From: Candidatus Gastranaerophilales bacterium
Lineage (GTDB): Bacteria > Cyanobacteriota > Vampirovibrionia > Gastranaerophilales > Gastranaerophilaceae
Reading direction: 5' to 3'
NCBI GenBank assembly: GCA_944324345.1
Contig: CALUVT010000001.1
Span: 124,001-188,000, forward strand
Length of the DNA: 64,000 nucleotides
This document shows, one piece after another, positions 52,137-63,135 of this stretch. The first letter of the stretch is position 1. Every line of letters begins with the position of its first letter. The notes beneath the pieces are model-generated. The model was not told where the DNA came from. It ran no database searches and saw only the letters and a list, made by a program, of their open reading frames with translations. The position numbers were made by a program, and so were the translations under genes.

Positions 52137-53651
52137 GTGTTAAACGGAATATTTCAACGGCCTTATTTAAATAAAGACGGGCGAAGTCTTGTAAAGAGAA
52201 AACAAGACGAAGAGCAAAATACGTCTTCAGCTCAGCGTGAAAAGCAAGCTGATGGCGATTCAAAAAGTCGCGGCCTTCAATATACAGAACAAAGAAAACC
52301 TTCCTATACCCCTGCCTATCAAAAAAACAGCGGAGAACAAGTTGATTGGCGTCAAATGCGGTCTCAAATCCAAAGCCAAGTTCAACAAAGAAATACTCAG
52401 CAGACCGTTCAAACTCAGCCTGTTTCACAAAATACAGCTCAAAATCGCAGTGCGGTTATAAATATTGCACAAATTCTAAAAGATTTTAATAACACGGCAA
52501 TAGCAATCGGAACACCTGATGATTTGAAAGAGGAAGTAAACGGTTATTTGTCGCTTATTGAATCACAGGTAAAAAAAGATAACCCTAATACAAAATTAAT
52601 TAAATCCAATTTAAAAAATGCTTCAACTATTCTTGATGACTATATTTCAAAAACCCTAAACAAAGAGTCAAAAGTTGTTGAAAATTGGGTTGATGCACTA
52701 TTTTTACAACAGATTGATTTTAAATATGATGAAAATGAAATAAATCCGCAATTCTTAGTTAAATTCCCCGAAGGAAGTACGAACAAACAAGAAAAGGCCG
52801 AAAGCAAAACAACTGTTCAAGATACAGTATCAGAACCTGTTCAACAGGAGATTGAAACAGATTCAAAAGTTGTTTCTTTAATCCCACAAGATAAAGAATT
52901 GAAATCTCTTTTTATTCAGTCTAAAAAATTAGCATACGCAAACGAACCTGAAAAGGCTATTCAAACTTTTCAAAAAGCTATGGTGAGAGCTGATGAAGTT
53001 GGTGATAATGAAACAAAATCGAAAATTTATTATGAAGTAGGCAGAATTTATGATGATCATAACTTTTATGCTCAGGCTCTAAAAAGTTATAACAATTCAA
53101 TCCAAAACACGAAAGACAATAACGTAAAAACAAAAGCACACTATTCTATGGCACAAATTTATGACGATGTAAATCAGATTAAACCGGCTCTTGATCATTA
53201 TTTTAATTCAATATCTTTTGCCGGCGAGGCTGAAAATCTTGCTGCACAGTCTACATCTTTAACTAAAATGGGCAATATTTATACAGATATGTACGATGAT
53301 GAGGCATTAACTTATTACTCTGTAGCAGATGATCTTGCTTCTCAAACAGAGAATTCTAAGATAAAAGGATTTGTATCATCAAGTCTTGGTAATGCTTATG
53401 AAAGATTTGGCGAATCTCAAAAGGCACTAAGATCTTATTCAAAAGCTGTTCAACACTACGCAGATGCTGAATCTCCATTAAAAGTTGCACAAAATTATTC
53501 AAAAGCAGCTGATATAATGGTTGAATACAGCAATGTGGAAAAAGCTAAAGGTTTGCTTACTAAGGCCCAAAATTATGCACGTCAAACGGATGATGTTAAT
53601 TTAATGACAGAGATTAATGATAAATTAAGTGCCCTGCAATTACTGGGATAA
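52137..53651 (+). CDS. TPR-repeat protein (504 aa)
   Basis: Starts at GTG 52137 about 10 bases after AGAGGG. The first 110 residues are Gln/Lys-rich and unstructured. Residues 110-190 form a helical domain. From about 260 to 500 there are six or so TPR hairpins (I-Y-Y-E-V-G-R-I-Y-D-D-H, A-L-K-S-Y-N-N-S-I, G-N-A-Y-E-R-F-G-E-S). TPR arrays carry protein-protein contacts. No signal peptide or membrane span. Partner not evident. A hairpin follows at 53700. Confidence 0.85.
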   Translation: MLNGIFQRPYLNKDGRSLVKRKQDEEQNTSSAQREKQADGDSKSRGLQYTEQRKPSYTPAYQKNSGEQVDWRQMRSQIQSQVQQRNTQQTVQTQPVSQNTAQNRSAVINIAQILKDFNNTAIAIGTPDDLKEEVNGYLSLIESQVKKDNPNTKLIKSNLKNASTILDDYISKTLNKESKVVENWVDALFLQQIDFKYDENEINPQFLVKFPEGSTNKQEKAESKTTVQDTVSEPVQQEIETDSKVVSLIPQDKELKSLFIQSKKLAYANEPEKAIQTFQKAMVRADEVGDNETKSKIYYEVGRIYDDHNFYAQALKSYNNSIQNTKDNNVKTKAHYSMAQIYDDVNQIKPALDHYFNSISFAGEAENLAAQSTSLTKMGNIYTDMYDDEALTYYSVADDLASQTENSKIKGFVSSSLGNAYERFGESQKALRSYSKAVQHYADAESPLKVAQNYSKAADIMVEYSNVEKAKGLLTKAQNYARQTDDVNLMTEINDKLSALQLLG

Positions 53652-53699
53652 TCAATAATCCTATTTGTAGAAAGAAATACTTTTTAGGGACAAAAAAAA

Positions 53700-53715
53700 G
53701 ACCTCGTTTGAGGTC
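53700..53715 (-). terminator. Hairpin with minus-strand T-run
   Basis: GACCTC-GTTT-GAGGTC; the T-run (A8 on the plus strand just before it) suits termination of minus-strand transcripts, though the nearest minus gene is at 54257. On the plus strand the U-run is missing. Confidence 0.5.
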
Positions 53716-53847
53716 AAGGTTGGTTATTTTGGTTATGTTATAGTAATTATGATTATTTCCTTTTTACATTGTTTATAATTATCCTGAATTTTTAGATTTG
53801 CCATAAGCTATTAAAATGTTTACAAAACTTTATGATATTATGTAGAT

Positions 53848-54264
53848 ATGCTTAAGGAATTAAAAAAGTTCTTCTTATCAAAAGTATTAAGACGTAAATA
53901 TTATAGAACCGGAAAATGCAAAGCTTGCGGAAAGTGTTGTACTCAAATATATGTAAAACACTACAAGCATGTAGTTCAGGATGAAAAAGAGTTTGAAAAA
54001 CTCCAATATTTACACAGGTTTTATACCTATTTAAAAATTATAGGCAAGGATGATATCGGTTTAATATTTGAATGTCAAAACCTTGATCCTGTAACACACA
54101 AATGTAAAATACACAAAACCCGTCCTGGAATTTGCAGGAGATACCCGCAAGAAGAACTGTTTTCCATGGGTGGAGCTTTATCTGAAGACTGTGGTTACAA
54201 GATGGAGCCTATCATACCATTTTCTGAAGTTTTAGAAAAAGAAAGTCGTAAAAAATTTAAGTAA
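53848..54264 (+). CDS. YkgJ-type cysteine-cluster protein (paralogue B)
   Basis: 138 residues with the same Cys pattern as the protein at 25449: C-K-A-C-G-K-C-C near 24-31, F-E-C-Q-N and K-C-K-I-H near 73-91, G-I-C-R-R-Y-P near 97 and D-C-G-Y near 117. The gap between the first two Cys groups is almost equal in both. Metal-binding family of unknown role. The last 8 bases overlap the minus-strand gene at 54257. Confidence 0.82.
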   Translation: MLKELKKFFLSKVLRRKYYRTGKCKACGKCCTQIYVKHYKHVVQDEKEFEKLQYLHRFYTYLKIIGKDDIGLIFECQNLDPVTHKCKIHKTRPGICRRYPQEELFSMGGALSEDCGYKMEPIIPFSEVLEKESRKKFK

Positions 54265-54820
54265 TATCTGTTTTATTTGTTTCGACAATTTCAAATATAT
54301 CTTCAGGCTTACTTCCTTTAGGAGCTTCAATAGTCAATTCAAGATTGTCTTTTAAAGAATGGAAGATAAGATTTTTATCTTTAAAATCTTTAGTTCCTAC
54401 AAGAATAGATGTATCAATATCTTGTCTATCACAAAGCACGTTTGCTACTTTGTTTAATGTTATTATTGTATTTTCACCGTTTTTGGAGTCAATTTTGCTG
54501 CCACCAATAATCCAAGCAGTTAATTTTGCTTTAGATGTTGCTAACATGTCGTCCAAAGCTTTATTTAATTCAGCAAGTTTATTTTTCATTTCAGCATTAG
54601 TAGGAATAAATTTTAATATCCCCCCTTCTTCATTTCTTAGGAAAACTAATATATTATCAGCATATGTTTGTGCTGTGTATATTTGACCATTGCGAATAAT
54701 ACATTTGTTGTCCGGTCTTAGATTTCTGGATCTTCGTTCAGTTATCTCTGCAATTTCTCTAAATTTATTAGGGCTAAACATTAAATTTGTATGCCCTTGA
54801 AAGCTTACGTTGTTCATCAT
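54257..54820 (-). CDS. Lineage-type hypothetical protein with N-terminal SFQG
   Basis: 187 residues. It begins M-M-N-N-V-S-F-Q-G-H, an N-terminal mark also seen in variant form in the metallophosphatase at 15233 (Q-T-F-T-G). A basic helix (I-T-E-R-R-S-R-N-L-R) follows. Two alternating strand/helix domains include Y-A-D-N-I-L-V-F-L and A-W-I-I-G-G-S-K. No catalytic motif. AAAGGAG site before the ATG. Family not recognised. Confidence 0.7.
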   Translation of the reverse strand: MMNNVSFQGHTNLMFSPNKFREIAEITERRSRNLRPDNKCIIRNGQIYTAQTYADNILVFLRNEEGGILKFIPTNAEMKNKLAELNKALDDMLATSKAKLTAWIIGGSKIDSKNGENTIITLNKVANVLCDRQDIDTSILVGTKDFKDKNLIFHSLKDNLELTIEAPKGSKPEDIFEIVETNKTDIT

Positions 54821-54951
54821 TTTCTAAACTCCTTTTTGTTTCCTGTTTTAAATAAAATATGTAAAAATATTTTTTGCTACTTTCGGGCAATGAAAAATTT
54901 TGCATTATCGCTTAAGCTAAAAAAGTAGAATATATTGAAAGGCTGGTAAAA

Positions 54952-55272
54952 ATGAAAAATATAATATTAATAATAAGCTTATTTTGTTTTACAGTTCCGG
55001 TATTTGCAGTTTGTAGCATTACCGGTGGAGCTTGTAGTGCAAATTATACACCCAACTGGGAGTCACCTCCGCTGGATGAGAAGTATGATCCGGATTATTT
55101 AGAAGATCTACAAAAAACGGATGCGTTCCAACCCAAATATATAAAACCTTATTATGACGAGCTAATAAATACGGAATCTGCACAGGGTGAATCTGATTAT
55201 AATTCAAATTGTCAATTCGGAGTTTGTATGCCTGGACAGACAACAGGAGCTGGGGCGGAAATTACCGAATAA
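54952..55272 (+). CDS. Small secreted hypothetical protein (106 aa)
   Basis: Signal peptide 1-20 (I-I-L-I-I-S-L-F-C-F, cut likely after V-F-A). The mature 86 residues are acidic and Pro/Tyr-rich with C-S-I-T-G-G-A-C and N-C-Q-F-G-V-C, two Cys pairs probably joined by disulfides. Single gene with terminator. No family recognised. Confidence 0.75.
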   Translation: MKNIILIISLFCFTVPVFAVCSITGGACSANYTPNWESPPLDEKYDPDYLEDLQKTDAFQPKYIKPYYDELINTESAQGESDYNSNCQFGVCMPGQTTGAGAEITE

Positions 55273-55299
55273 AAAAAGCGGGCTGGTCCCCCGCTTTTT
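55273..55299 (+). terminator. Terminator after the small secreted protein
   Basis: AAAAAGCGGG / CCCGCTTTTT arms with a 7-base loop and T-run. Confidence 0.92.
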
Positions 55300-55493
55300 T
55301 TCAGACTAATTTGTAAAAATGTTTATCTGCTAATTAAAACTTTAAATTTTTTTTATGTTTAATATCTTCATTTTTTTGATGATTTCTGGTTGAGGAAATA
55401 TTAATTTTTTGTTTATTTTTTTAAGATTTAAAAAAATAAGTGTTATAACATGAATATAATTAATGGAATGTTAATGATTAGTAAAGGAGATAA

Positions 55494-57341
<1,848 letters not shown>

Positions 57342-57362
57342 CTATTTCTAAAGTCATAGTCT

Positions 57363-57398
57363 AAAAACGACCTCAAAACAAATGAGGTCGTTTTTTTT
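57363..57398 (+). terminator. Terminator after dnaK
   Basis: AAAAACGACCTC / GAGGTCGTTTTT arms, 10-base loop, then T-run. Confidence 0.95.
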
Positions 57399-57513
57399 GT
57401 AAAAGTAAAATTTTTTGTAATTAATCATTTAAATTTAGCAATTTTTGTATCATTTTTGTTTTTGTAAGTACATAGGTGTAGAAAAAATTTTTTTGATCAA
57501 AAGGAGATAATCT

Positions 57514-57750
57514 TTGATTAAAAACGTTCCACAAAATAGTAATATCTCAACTCAAAATTATGATGCTGCTCAGCAATATTTGAGCAATCAAATCAAGCAG
57601 CCAAAAAATTTAACTGACTTAAAACGTAATGCAAATTTAAAATTGCAGCAAGTCCAACTTGCAAGAAAGCAGGGTAATATAGAAATGGCTGCGATACTTG
57701 CGTATGAGTATCAGCGTATAATCCAAGATATAAATAATTATTACAAATAA
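57514..57750 (+). CDS. Small helical protein (78 aa), TTG start
   Basis: TTG at 57514 lies 7 bases after AAGGAG; no other start is in reach. The first 20 residues are Asn/Ser/Gln-rich, the rest two helices (L-T-D-L-K-R-N-A-N-L-K-L-Q-Q, A-A-I-L-A-Y-E-Y-Q-R-I). Unknown family. A terminator follows directly, supporting a real gene. Confidence 0.7.
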   Translation: MIKNVPQNSNISTQNYDAAQQYLSNQIKQPKNLTDLKRNANLKLQQVQLARKQGNIEMAAILAYEYQRIIQDINNYYK

Positions 57751-57783
57751 AAAAAACGGTTATAAAAAACCGTCTTTTTTATT
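57751..57783 (+). terminator. Terminator after the small helical protein gene
   Basis: ACGGTT / AACCGT arms around a 6-base loop within A- and T-runs, so it may act from both sides, ending gatA as well. Confidence 0.82.
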
Positions 57784-57805
57784 TTAAAGCATATTTTAAC
57801 ATTAA

Positions 57806-59269
57806 TTATATATTAGCCAATTTTAGGTAATAATCATTTGCTCTTTCAAATTTATGAGCTGCGTTAAACAATCTGCTTTCTTGCAGCTGCGGAGCCAGAA
57901 TTTGAAGACCGATTGGCATACCGTCTTTGTCAAATCCTGCAGGAACGCTCAATCCCGGAATACCTGCCAAGTTTGCAGAAATTGTTGCGATATCTGTCAA
58001 GTACATTGCAAGAGGATCTGATGCTTTTGCACCGAGTTCGAATGCTGTATTCGGGCATGTTGGTGAAATTAAAATATCAGCTTTCTTAAATGCTTCAACA
58101 AAGTCTTGAGTAACTAAAGCTCTCATCTGTTGTGCTTTCTTATAATATGCATCATAGTATCCTGATGATAAAGCGTAAGTTCCAAGCATTATACGACGTT
58201 TAACTTCAGGTCCAAATCCTTCTGCACGAGTTTTTGTGTACATTTCCATAAGGTTTTTGGCATCGGGTGTTCTGTATCCATATTTTACACCATCAAAGCG
58301 TGCCAAATTGGAAGAACATTCAGCAGTTGCCAAGATATAGTAAATACCGATTGAGTGTTTTAAGTTTGGTAGTGAAATTTCAACAATTTCGGCTCCAAGT
58401 TTTTTGTAATCTTCAATGGCTCTTTCAACGGCCTTTTGAACATCTTCTGATAGCCCTTCAGTCATAAGTTCTTTTATAACTCCGACTTTCATTCCTTTAA
58501 TATCGTTGTTTAAGTTAGCTGCATAGTGCTCAACAGGCAAGTTTAAAGAAGTACTGTCTTTAGGGTCATGTCCTGAGATTACTTCCAATAAATTTGCCGC
58601 ATCTTCAACAGTTCTGGCAAACGGCCCGATCTGATCAAGAGAAGATGCAAATGCAATTAATCCATATCTTGAAACGCGGCCATAAGTTGGTTTCATCCCT
58701 ACAATTCCGCAGAAAGATGCAGGAAGTCTTATTGACCCACCGGTATCAGATCCAAGAGCTAAAGTTGCTTCGCAAGCTGCAACAGATGCTGCTGATCCGC
58801 CTGATGAACCGCCCGGAACTTTCTTTAAATCCCAAGGGTTGTGAACTTTTTTGAAAGCTGAATTTTCGTTGGATGAACCCATTGCAAATTCATCTAAATT
58901 CGCTTTTCCAACGATAGGAACCAGGTTTCCTAACAATTTTTCGGTTATAGTTGCGTTGAAAGGTGAAACAAAGTTTTCCAGAATTTTAGAAGATGCTGTT
59001 GTTTTAGAACCTTTCAAATTCATGTTATCTTTTAAAGCAAGAGGGATACCTGCAAGAAGAGGTAATTCCTCGCCTTTTGCAATTTTCTCGTCGACTTTTT
59101 TAGCTGTATTTAATGCAATTTCTTTAGTCAATGAATTAAATGCCCCCAATTTTTCATCGAGTTCGTCAATTCTTGCAAATGCAGCATTGGTTAATTCTAC
59201 AGCTGAAATTTCTTTATTTTTTAAAGCTTTGCTTTGTTCCGTGGCTGATTTTTTCAAAAGCTCGTTCAT
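57806..59269 (-). CDS. gatA: Glutamyl-tRNA(Gln) amidotransferase subunit A
   Basis: 487 residues of the amidase-signature family. The Ser-cisSer-Lys triad is visible: Lys in L-K-D-N-M near 80, the cis-Ser in G-G-S-S-G-G-S-A-A near 153-161 and the nucleophile Ser in D-T-G-G-S-I-R-L near 175-182. It releases ammonia from glutamine for GatB, which converts Glu-tRNA(Gln) or Asp-tRNA(Asn). gatB and gatC are not adjacent. ATG after AAGGAGAT. Confidence 0.95.
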   Translation of the reverse strand: MNELLKKSATEQSKALKNKEISAVELTNAAFARIDELDEKLGAFNSLTKEIALNTAKKVDEKIAKGEELPLLAGIPLALKDNMNLKGSKTTASSKILENFVSPFNATITEKLLGNLVPIVGKANLDEFAMGSSNENSAFKKVHNPWDLKKVPGGSSGGSAASVAACEATLALGSDTGGSIRLPASFCGIVGMKPTYGRVSRYGLIAFASSLDQIGPFARTVEDAANLLEVISGHDPKDSTSLNLPVEHYAANLNNDIKGMKVGVIKELMTEGLSEDVQKAVERAIEDYKKLGAEIVEISLPNLKHSIGIYYILATAECSSNLARFDGVKYGYRTPDAKNLMEMYTKTRAEGFGPEVKRRIMLGTYALSSGYYDAYYKKAQQMRALVTQDFVEAFKKADILISPTCPNTAFELGAKASDPLAMYLTDIATISANLAGIPGLSVPAGFDKDGMPIGLQILAPQLQESRLFNAAHKFERANDYYLKLANI

Positions 59270-59395
59270 AATATCTCCTTAAGGCTATTCGATTATTTAT
59301 AAAAAAATTTTATGACAAAAATAACTCTTTAGCAAGCAGTTTTGCAAGGGTGGAGAAATTTTGGATTATTTAGCTAATTTATTTGCGGGGAGGGA

Positions 59396-59977
59396 TTAAA
59401 GTTTTTGCATTTTTTTGTTTATTTCGGAGTGAATACGGTTGGCCCGATAAAGATAATTGGTTAATTTTTCGTAATTTGCTTTTGTCTCTCCGTAAGGAAC
59501 TTTCATTGCAATCAATTCATCCACATTTTCGTTAATACTTGTTAATGTTTCCAGAGAATCGCTCATGTCCAAAATTGATTGAACTTTTTTAGACATACGT
59601 GCAATAATTTTTCTTGATACAAAACGTGCAAGACGATGAATGGGGGAAAGTTTAACCTTCTTTTTTTTAGGGGTAATTACATCGGTAAGTTTTTCTGTAA
59701 TATTCCGTTTTGAATATTCTTCCCTTAATTGGACAAGTTCGTTTTCTATACGCTTGGCCCTGATTTTCAAATCCATTACATCTAAAAGTTTGCCTAAAAG
59801 TTCTGCCCCTTTTATTTTTGAATTTAGAGCATCCAAAGCTTCTTCTTTTTCTGCTATGAGGCATTCAAGTTTTAGGGTTTTGTCGTCAAGGTCTTTAAAT
59901 GAGTTGTCATTTAAAATATTCAAATCGTAGTCATTTAATCTTTTATTAAAATTTGTCTGAAATAAATTATTGTTCAT
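59396..59977 (-). CDS. Hypothetical coiled-coil protein (193 aa)
   Basis: Helical throughout: L-E-C-L-I-A-E-K-E-E-A-L-D-A-L near 37-51 and R-I-E-N-E-L-V-Q-L-R-E-E-Y near 76-88 are coiled-coil-like. A basic stretch (P-K-K-K-K-V-K) comes near 102 and hydrophobic helices after. No family recognised. It lies between gatA and the LPS permease on the same strand; the gaps are 126 and 37 bases. Confidence 0.7.
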   Translation of the reverse strand: MNNNLFQTNFNKRLNDYDLNILNDNSFKDLDDKTLKLECLIAEKEEALDALNSKIKGAELLGKLLDVMDLKIRAKRIENELVQLREEYSKRNITEKLTDVITPKKKKVKLSPIHRLARFVSRKIIARMSKKVQSILDMSDSLETLTSINENVDELIAMKVPYGETKANYEKLTNYLYRANRIHSEINKKMQKL

Positions 59978-60014
59978 TTCAAGTTTTCCTAAAACCTGTA
60001 AATTATAAAATTTG

Positions 60015-61130
60015 TCACTCTATTGTATAAACTTTTTTGTAATAAAGAATTACACCAACTAAAGTAAGTACAATATTTGGCATCCACGCTGCCAAAAATG
60101 GCTGCAAAGTACCGGCTTCCCCAAAAGATATTGAGAGTGCCCTGATTAGATAATATGCAAAAATTATCAAAATACTGAACAAAAATCCTCTGTTATAACG
60201 AACTCTAGGTGGTGTTATTGCAAGCGGAACTCCTATCAAAACAAGTGCAATTGTTGTTAGGGGAAGTGCGAGTTTGTCATAAAGTTCTATGTGTATGACA
60301 TTTTTTTGTTCGTCATTAATGTGATTATGCCTGATATAATTTATTAGTTGAGTAAAATTCATTTCCTTTGCAACGTTTTTGTTTAATTCTTTGGACATAT
60401 CAAGTCCAAATTTTATAATCGATTTATCAAATAAAGTTGTATTCAATATCTTGCCGTCATCCCCAACGGTGTACACAGCTCCTTTTTCAAATTCCCAGCC
60501 TTCAGGGGAGGTTTTGCCTTCATCTGCTTGCAAAACTTGTATAGTACCTTGTTTTGCGGTATCAAGAACAGTAATATTATGTAAAACCTTATCTTCACAA
60601 AAACCAACATAAAAGAGTCGTTTTAAACTTTTTCCGTCATTTAATTCTTTGAAGACAAAATTCTGTTTGCCTTCAGGAATATTTTTCTGTCCCAAAGACC
60701 ATAAAGCAAGATCTTTTGACTGTTTTGTCATAATAGGTACAATACTTTCATTTATGACAAAACTGCATATAGACATGATAAATGCAAAAATAAATATAGG
60801 TTTTGCAATTCTATTCAGACCTATTCCGCAAGCTCGCATGACAGTAATTTCAGATTTTAAACTCAAACCGTTTAAAGTCATAACGGTTGCAAGCAAAACA
60901 CCCATTGGTATTGTCATAACAATTACTTGTGGCAAGTTTAAAATAATCATCATCAAAGCTACTTTGAAAGGAATTCCAAACAACGAAATCTGCTTTATAA
61001 GTGTAATAAAAGTGTCTGATGCAAATATGATTGACGTAAAAACGCAAACACCCATGATAAACATCTCAATTATCTGCCTTAAGATATATTTATCAAGTAT
61101 TGAAATTCTGCTGTCATCAAAGTTTGCCAT
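60015..61130 (-). CDS. LptF/LptG-family lipopolysaccharide export permease
   Basis: 371 residues with six transmembrane helices in the usual layout: three near 24-45, 60-82 and 100-125, a periplasmic beta-jellyroll domain from about 140 to 265, then three at 275-295, 305-322 and 335-360. I-L-D-K-Y-I-L-R-Q near 11-19 is the family start. It extracts lipopolysaccharide from the inner membrane with LptB ATPase and hands it to LptC. Which of F or G it is cannot be decided, so no symbol. It is good evidence of an LPS-bearing outer membrane. Confidence 0.9.
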   Translation of the reverse strand: MANFDDSRISILDKYILRQIIEMFIMGVCVFTSIIFASDTFITLIKQISLFGIPFKVALMMIILNLPQVIVMTIPMGVLLATVMTLNGLSLKSEITVMRACGIGLNRIAKPIFIFAFIMSICSFVINESIVPIMTKQSKDLALWSLGQKNIPEGKQNFVFKELNDGKSLKRLFYVGFCEDKVLHNITVLDTAKQGTIQVLQADEGKTSPEGWEFEKGAVYTVGDDGKILNTTLFDKSIIKFGLDMSKELNKNVAKEMNFTQLINYIRHNHINDEQKNVIHIELYDKLALPLTTIALVLIGVPLAITPPRVRYNRGFLFSILIIFAYYLIRALSISFGEAGTLQPFLAAWMPNIVLTLVGVILYYKKVYTIE

Positions 61131-61154
61131 AATTTAATATTACTGGAAACAAGT

Positions 61155-62126
61155 TTATTTATCAAATTCAATAAGAACTTTTAACGTTTCTTTTTCCTTG
61201 TTTTTTTCAAAAGCTTCAATAGCATCATCAGCTTTATATGTTGCCGAAATAAGAGGAGAAAAATCTATTTTCCCTGATTTCAAAAGCCTTAAAGCAGGCC
61301 CGAATTGACCGCATCTTGAACCTAAAACAGTTATTTCATCAATTACTATAGGTGCAAGATTGAATTCTTTTGACGCTGCAACTGTGCTTTTTAAAACCAG
61401 AACTCCACGGGGTTTGGTCAATGCAAGAGATGTTTCAAATCCTGAAACAGAACCTGTTGCTTCGACTACTACATCATAAATTTTTTCAACCTTCAAATCA
61501 TTTAAAAGCTTTGTTTTTACCCCTTGAGCACTGGCAATATCAAGTTTATTTTGATGTTTACCGACTAATGTAACATCATAATTCTGTGCGTTAAGAGCTA
61601 AAGCAGTAATAAGCCCCAATTTCCCGTCTCCTAGGATTATAACTTTTTGGAAAGGTTTTATATGTAACTGTTCTGTGATTTCACAAGCTGCAGCAAGAGG
61701 TTCTACAAAAACAGCCTGTTTATCAGGAACATTATCAGGAACTTCAAAGAGGACTTCCAAAGGCATTGTGAAATACTGTGCAAATACTCCGTCCTTTCTC
61801 CAAATCCCTAAAGTATGGCGATCCGGACAATGGCGATAAAGTTTTTCTGCACAATAAGGGCAATCAGGTTTTTTACACCCATAGCTGATTTCAGGAACTA
61901 CACGTTTACCCAAAAGAGATTGGTCTTCATCGTTAATTTCTTCGACAACCCCAACAGCTTCGTGCCCTAAAATCCCTTTATAGCCCATATATCCTTTTGT
62001 AATTTCGTAATCGGTATTACAAATTCCTGCCAGCGTTACACGTACAAGTGCTTCTCCTTTTTGCGGAACAGGTTTTTTATAATCGTTAACTAACTTTAAT
62101 CCTTCATCAAATACTACAGCCTTCAT
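61155..62126 (-). CDS. Zinc-dependent medium-chain alcohol dehydrogenase
   Basis: 323 residues. Catalytic zinc: Cys in G-I-C-N-T-D near 36 and G-H-E-A near 53-56. Structural-zinc Cys cluster C-K-K-P-D-C-P-Y-C and R-H-C-P near 84-105. Rossmann nucleotide site I-L-G-D-G-K-L-G-L near 167-175. The catalytic domain lies first and last, as in the family. It may act on a sugar alcohol or other polyol; substrate not evident. Confidence 0.9.
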   Translation of the reverse strand: MKAVVFDEGLKLVNDYKKPVPQKGEALVRVTLAGICNTDYEITKGYMGYKGILGHEAVGVVEEINDEDQSLLGKRVVPEISYGCKKPDCPYCAEKLYRHCPDRHTLGIWRKDGVFAQYFTMPLEVLFEVPDNVPDKQAVFVEPLAAACEITEQLHIKPFQKVIILGDGKLGLITALALNAQNYDVTLVGKHQNKLDIASAQGVKTKLLNDLKVEKIYDVVVEATGSVSGFETSLALTKPRGVLVLKSTVAASKEFNLAPIVIDEITVLGSRCGQFGPALRLLKSGKIDFSPLISATYKADDAIEAFEKNKEKETLKVLIEFDK

Positions 62127-62211
62127 CCTTAATCTCCTTATAAAATAAATTTAGCATAAAAAAAAAGTACTATAAAGAATTTTGTTAGAAATATTTGGAA
62201 GTTTAAAAAAA

Positions 62212-62415
62212 TTATGAACCTTCGGCAACTACTGTTGCGATTAATTCTCCGTAGCTGTTCATAGAGCCGTCTGTTTCTTCAACTACGTAGCTATAACCTT
62301 CTTTGCCTTTTATCGCTTTTTCGGCTTTTTCTAATGCTTCATCATAATCTTTAGTTTCTGCAACCAGAGTTTTTGAAAATTCTGAACGATCTTTTAATGT
62401 ATAGATATGGTACAT
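62212..62415 (-). CDS. Small hypothetical protein (67 aa)
   Basis: ATG with AAGGAGGT upstream. Two strands and a helix: M-Y-H-I-Y-T-L, D-E-A-L-E-K-A-E-K-A-I-K, Y-V-V-E-E-T-D-G-S. Compact acidic protein of unknown family. It starts 14 bases after the cysE stop on the same strand, so probably in that operon. Confidence 0.75.
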   Translation of the reverse strand: MYHIYTLKDRSEFSKTLVAETKDYDEALEKAEKAIKGKEGYSYVVEETDGSMNSYGELIATVVAEGS

Positions 62416-62429
62416 TTTTGCAACCTCCT

Positions 62430-63086
62430 TTATTTATTTAATTTTTCAATTTTTTCTTTTAATTCTATTACTTCGTATTTTAATCTGTTAAGCTCACATT
62501 TCACCGGATCGGGGATTCTGTTGTGCATTAGAACACCGTTTTTGTCTTTAATTTTTCTATGAACAACTCTGCCTGGAACCCCTATAACTGTTGAATATTC
62601 AGGGACATCATCAACTACAACAGAGCCTGCGCCGACCCTGACATAATCGCCTAAAGTTATGTTTCCCAAAACTTTTGCTCCGGCTCCGACGATTACTCCA
62701 TTCCCAAGTGTTGGATGTCGTTTGCCGTGTTCTTTCCCGGTGCCGCCCAATGTAACCTGCTGATATATCAAAACGTCATCGCCAATTATGGTTGTAGCCC
62801 CTATTACAACACCCTCTCCGTGGTCTATGAAAAATCTTCTGCCGATTTTAGCGGCAGGATGAATTTCAATACCTGTGATAATCCTTGTTATATAAGATAT
62901 AATTCTTGGGATAAGCGGAATGTGCCACTTGTAGAGCCTATGTGCAAATCTGTATGCTATAAGTGCGTGAAGACCGGGGTAACACAATATAACTTCAAGT
63001 AAATTTTCGGCAGCAGGGTCTTTATCGTAGATTACCTGTATGTCTTCTTTTACTTTTGTTATTCCGCGTTTAATTATTTTAAACAT
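62430..63086 (-). CDS. cysE: Serine O-acetyltransferase
   Basis: 218 residues. An N-terminal helical region (1-60) is followed by a left-handed beta-helix of hexapeptide repeats: A-K-I-G-R-R-F-F-I-D-H-G near 78-89, T-I-I-G-D-D-V-L-I-Y near 97, G-G-T-G-K-E-H-G-K-R-H-P near 112-123 (active-site His and the acetyl-CoA lid) and V-G-A-G-A-K-V-L-G-N near 132. It makes O-acetylserine for cysteine synthesis. The shorter N-terminus is of the EpsC/NifP class. The small gene at 62212 follows it. Confidence 0.94.
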   Translation of the reverse strand: MFKIIKRGITKVKEDIQVIYDKDPAAENLLEVILCYPGLHALIAYRFAHRLYKWHIPLIPRIISYITRIITGIEIHPAAKIGRRFFIDHGEGVVIGATTIIGDDVLIYQQVTLGGTGKEHGKRHPTLGNGVIVGAGAKVLGNITLGDYVRVGAGSVVVDDVPEYSTVIGVPGRVVHRKIKDKNGVLMHNRIPDPVKCELNRLKYEVIELKEKIEKLNK

Positions 63087-63135
63087 TGTAATTTTAACCT
63101 ATATTAAAAATCCTTTTTTGAAATCGGAGGCCAAA

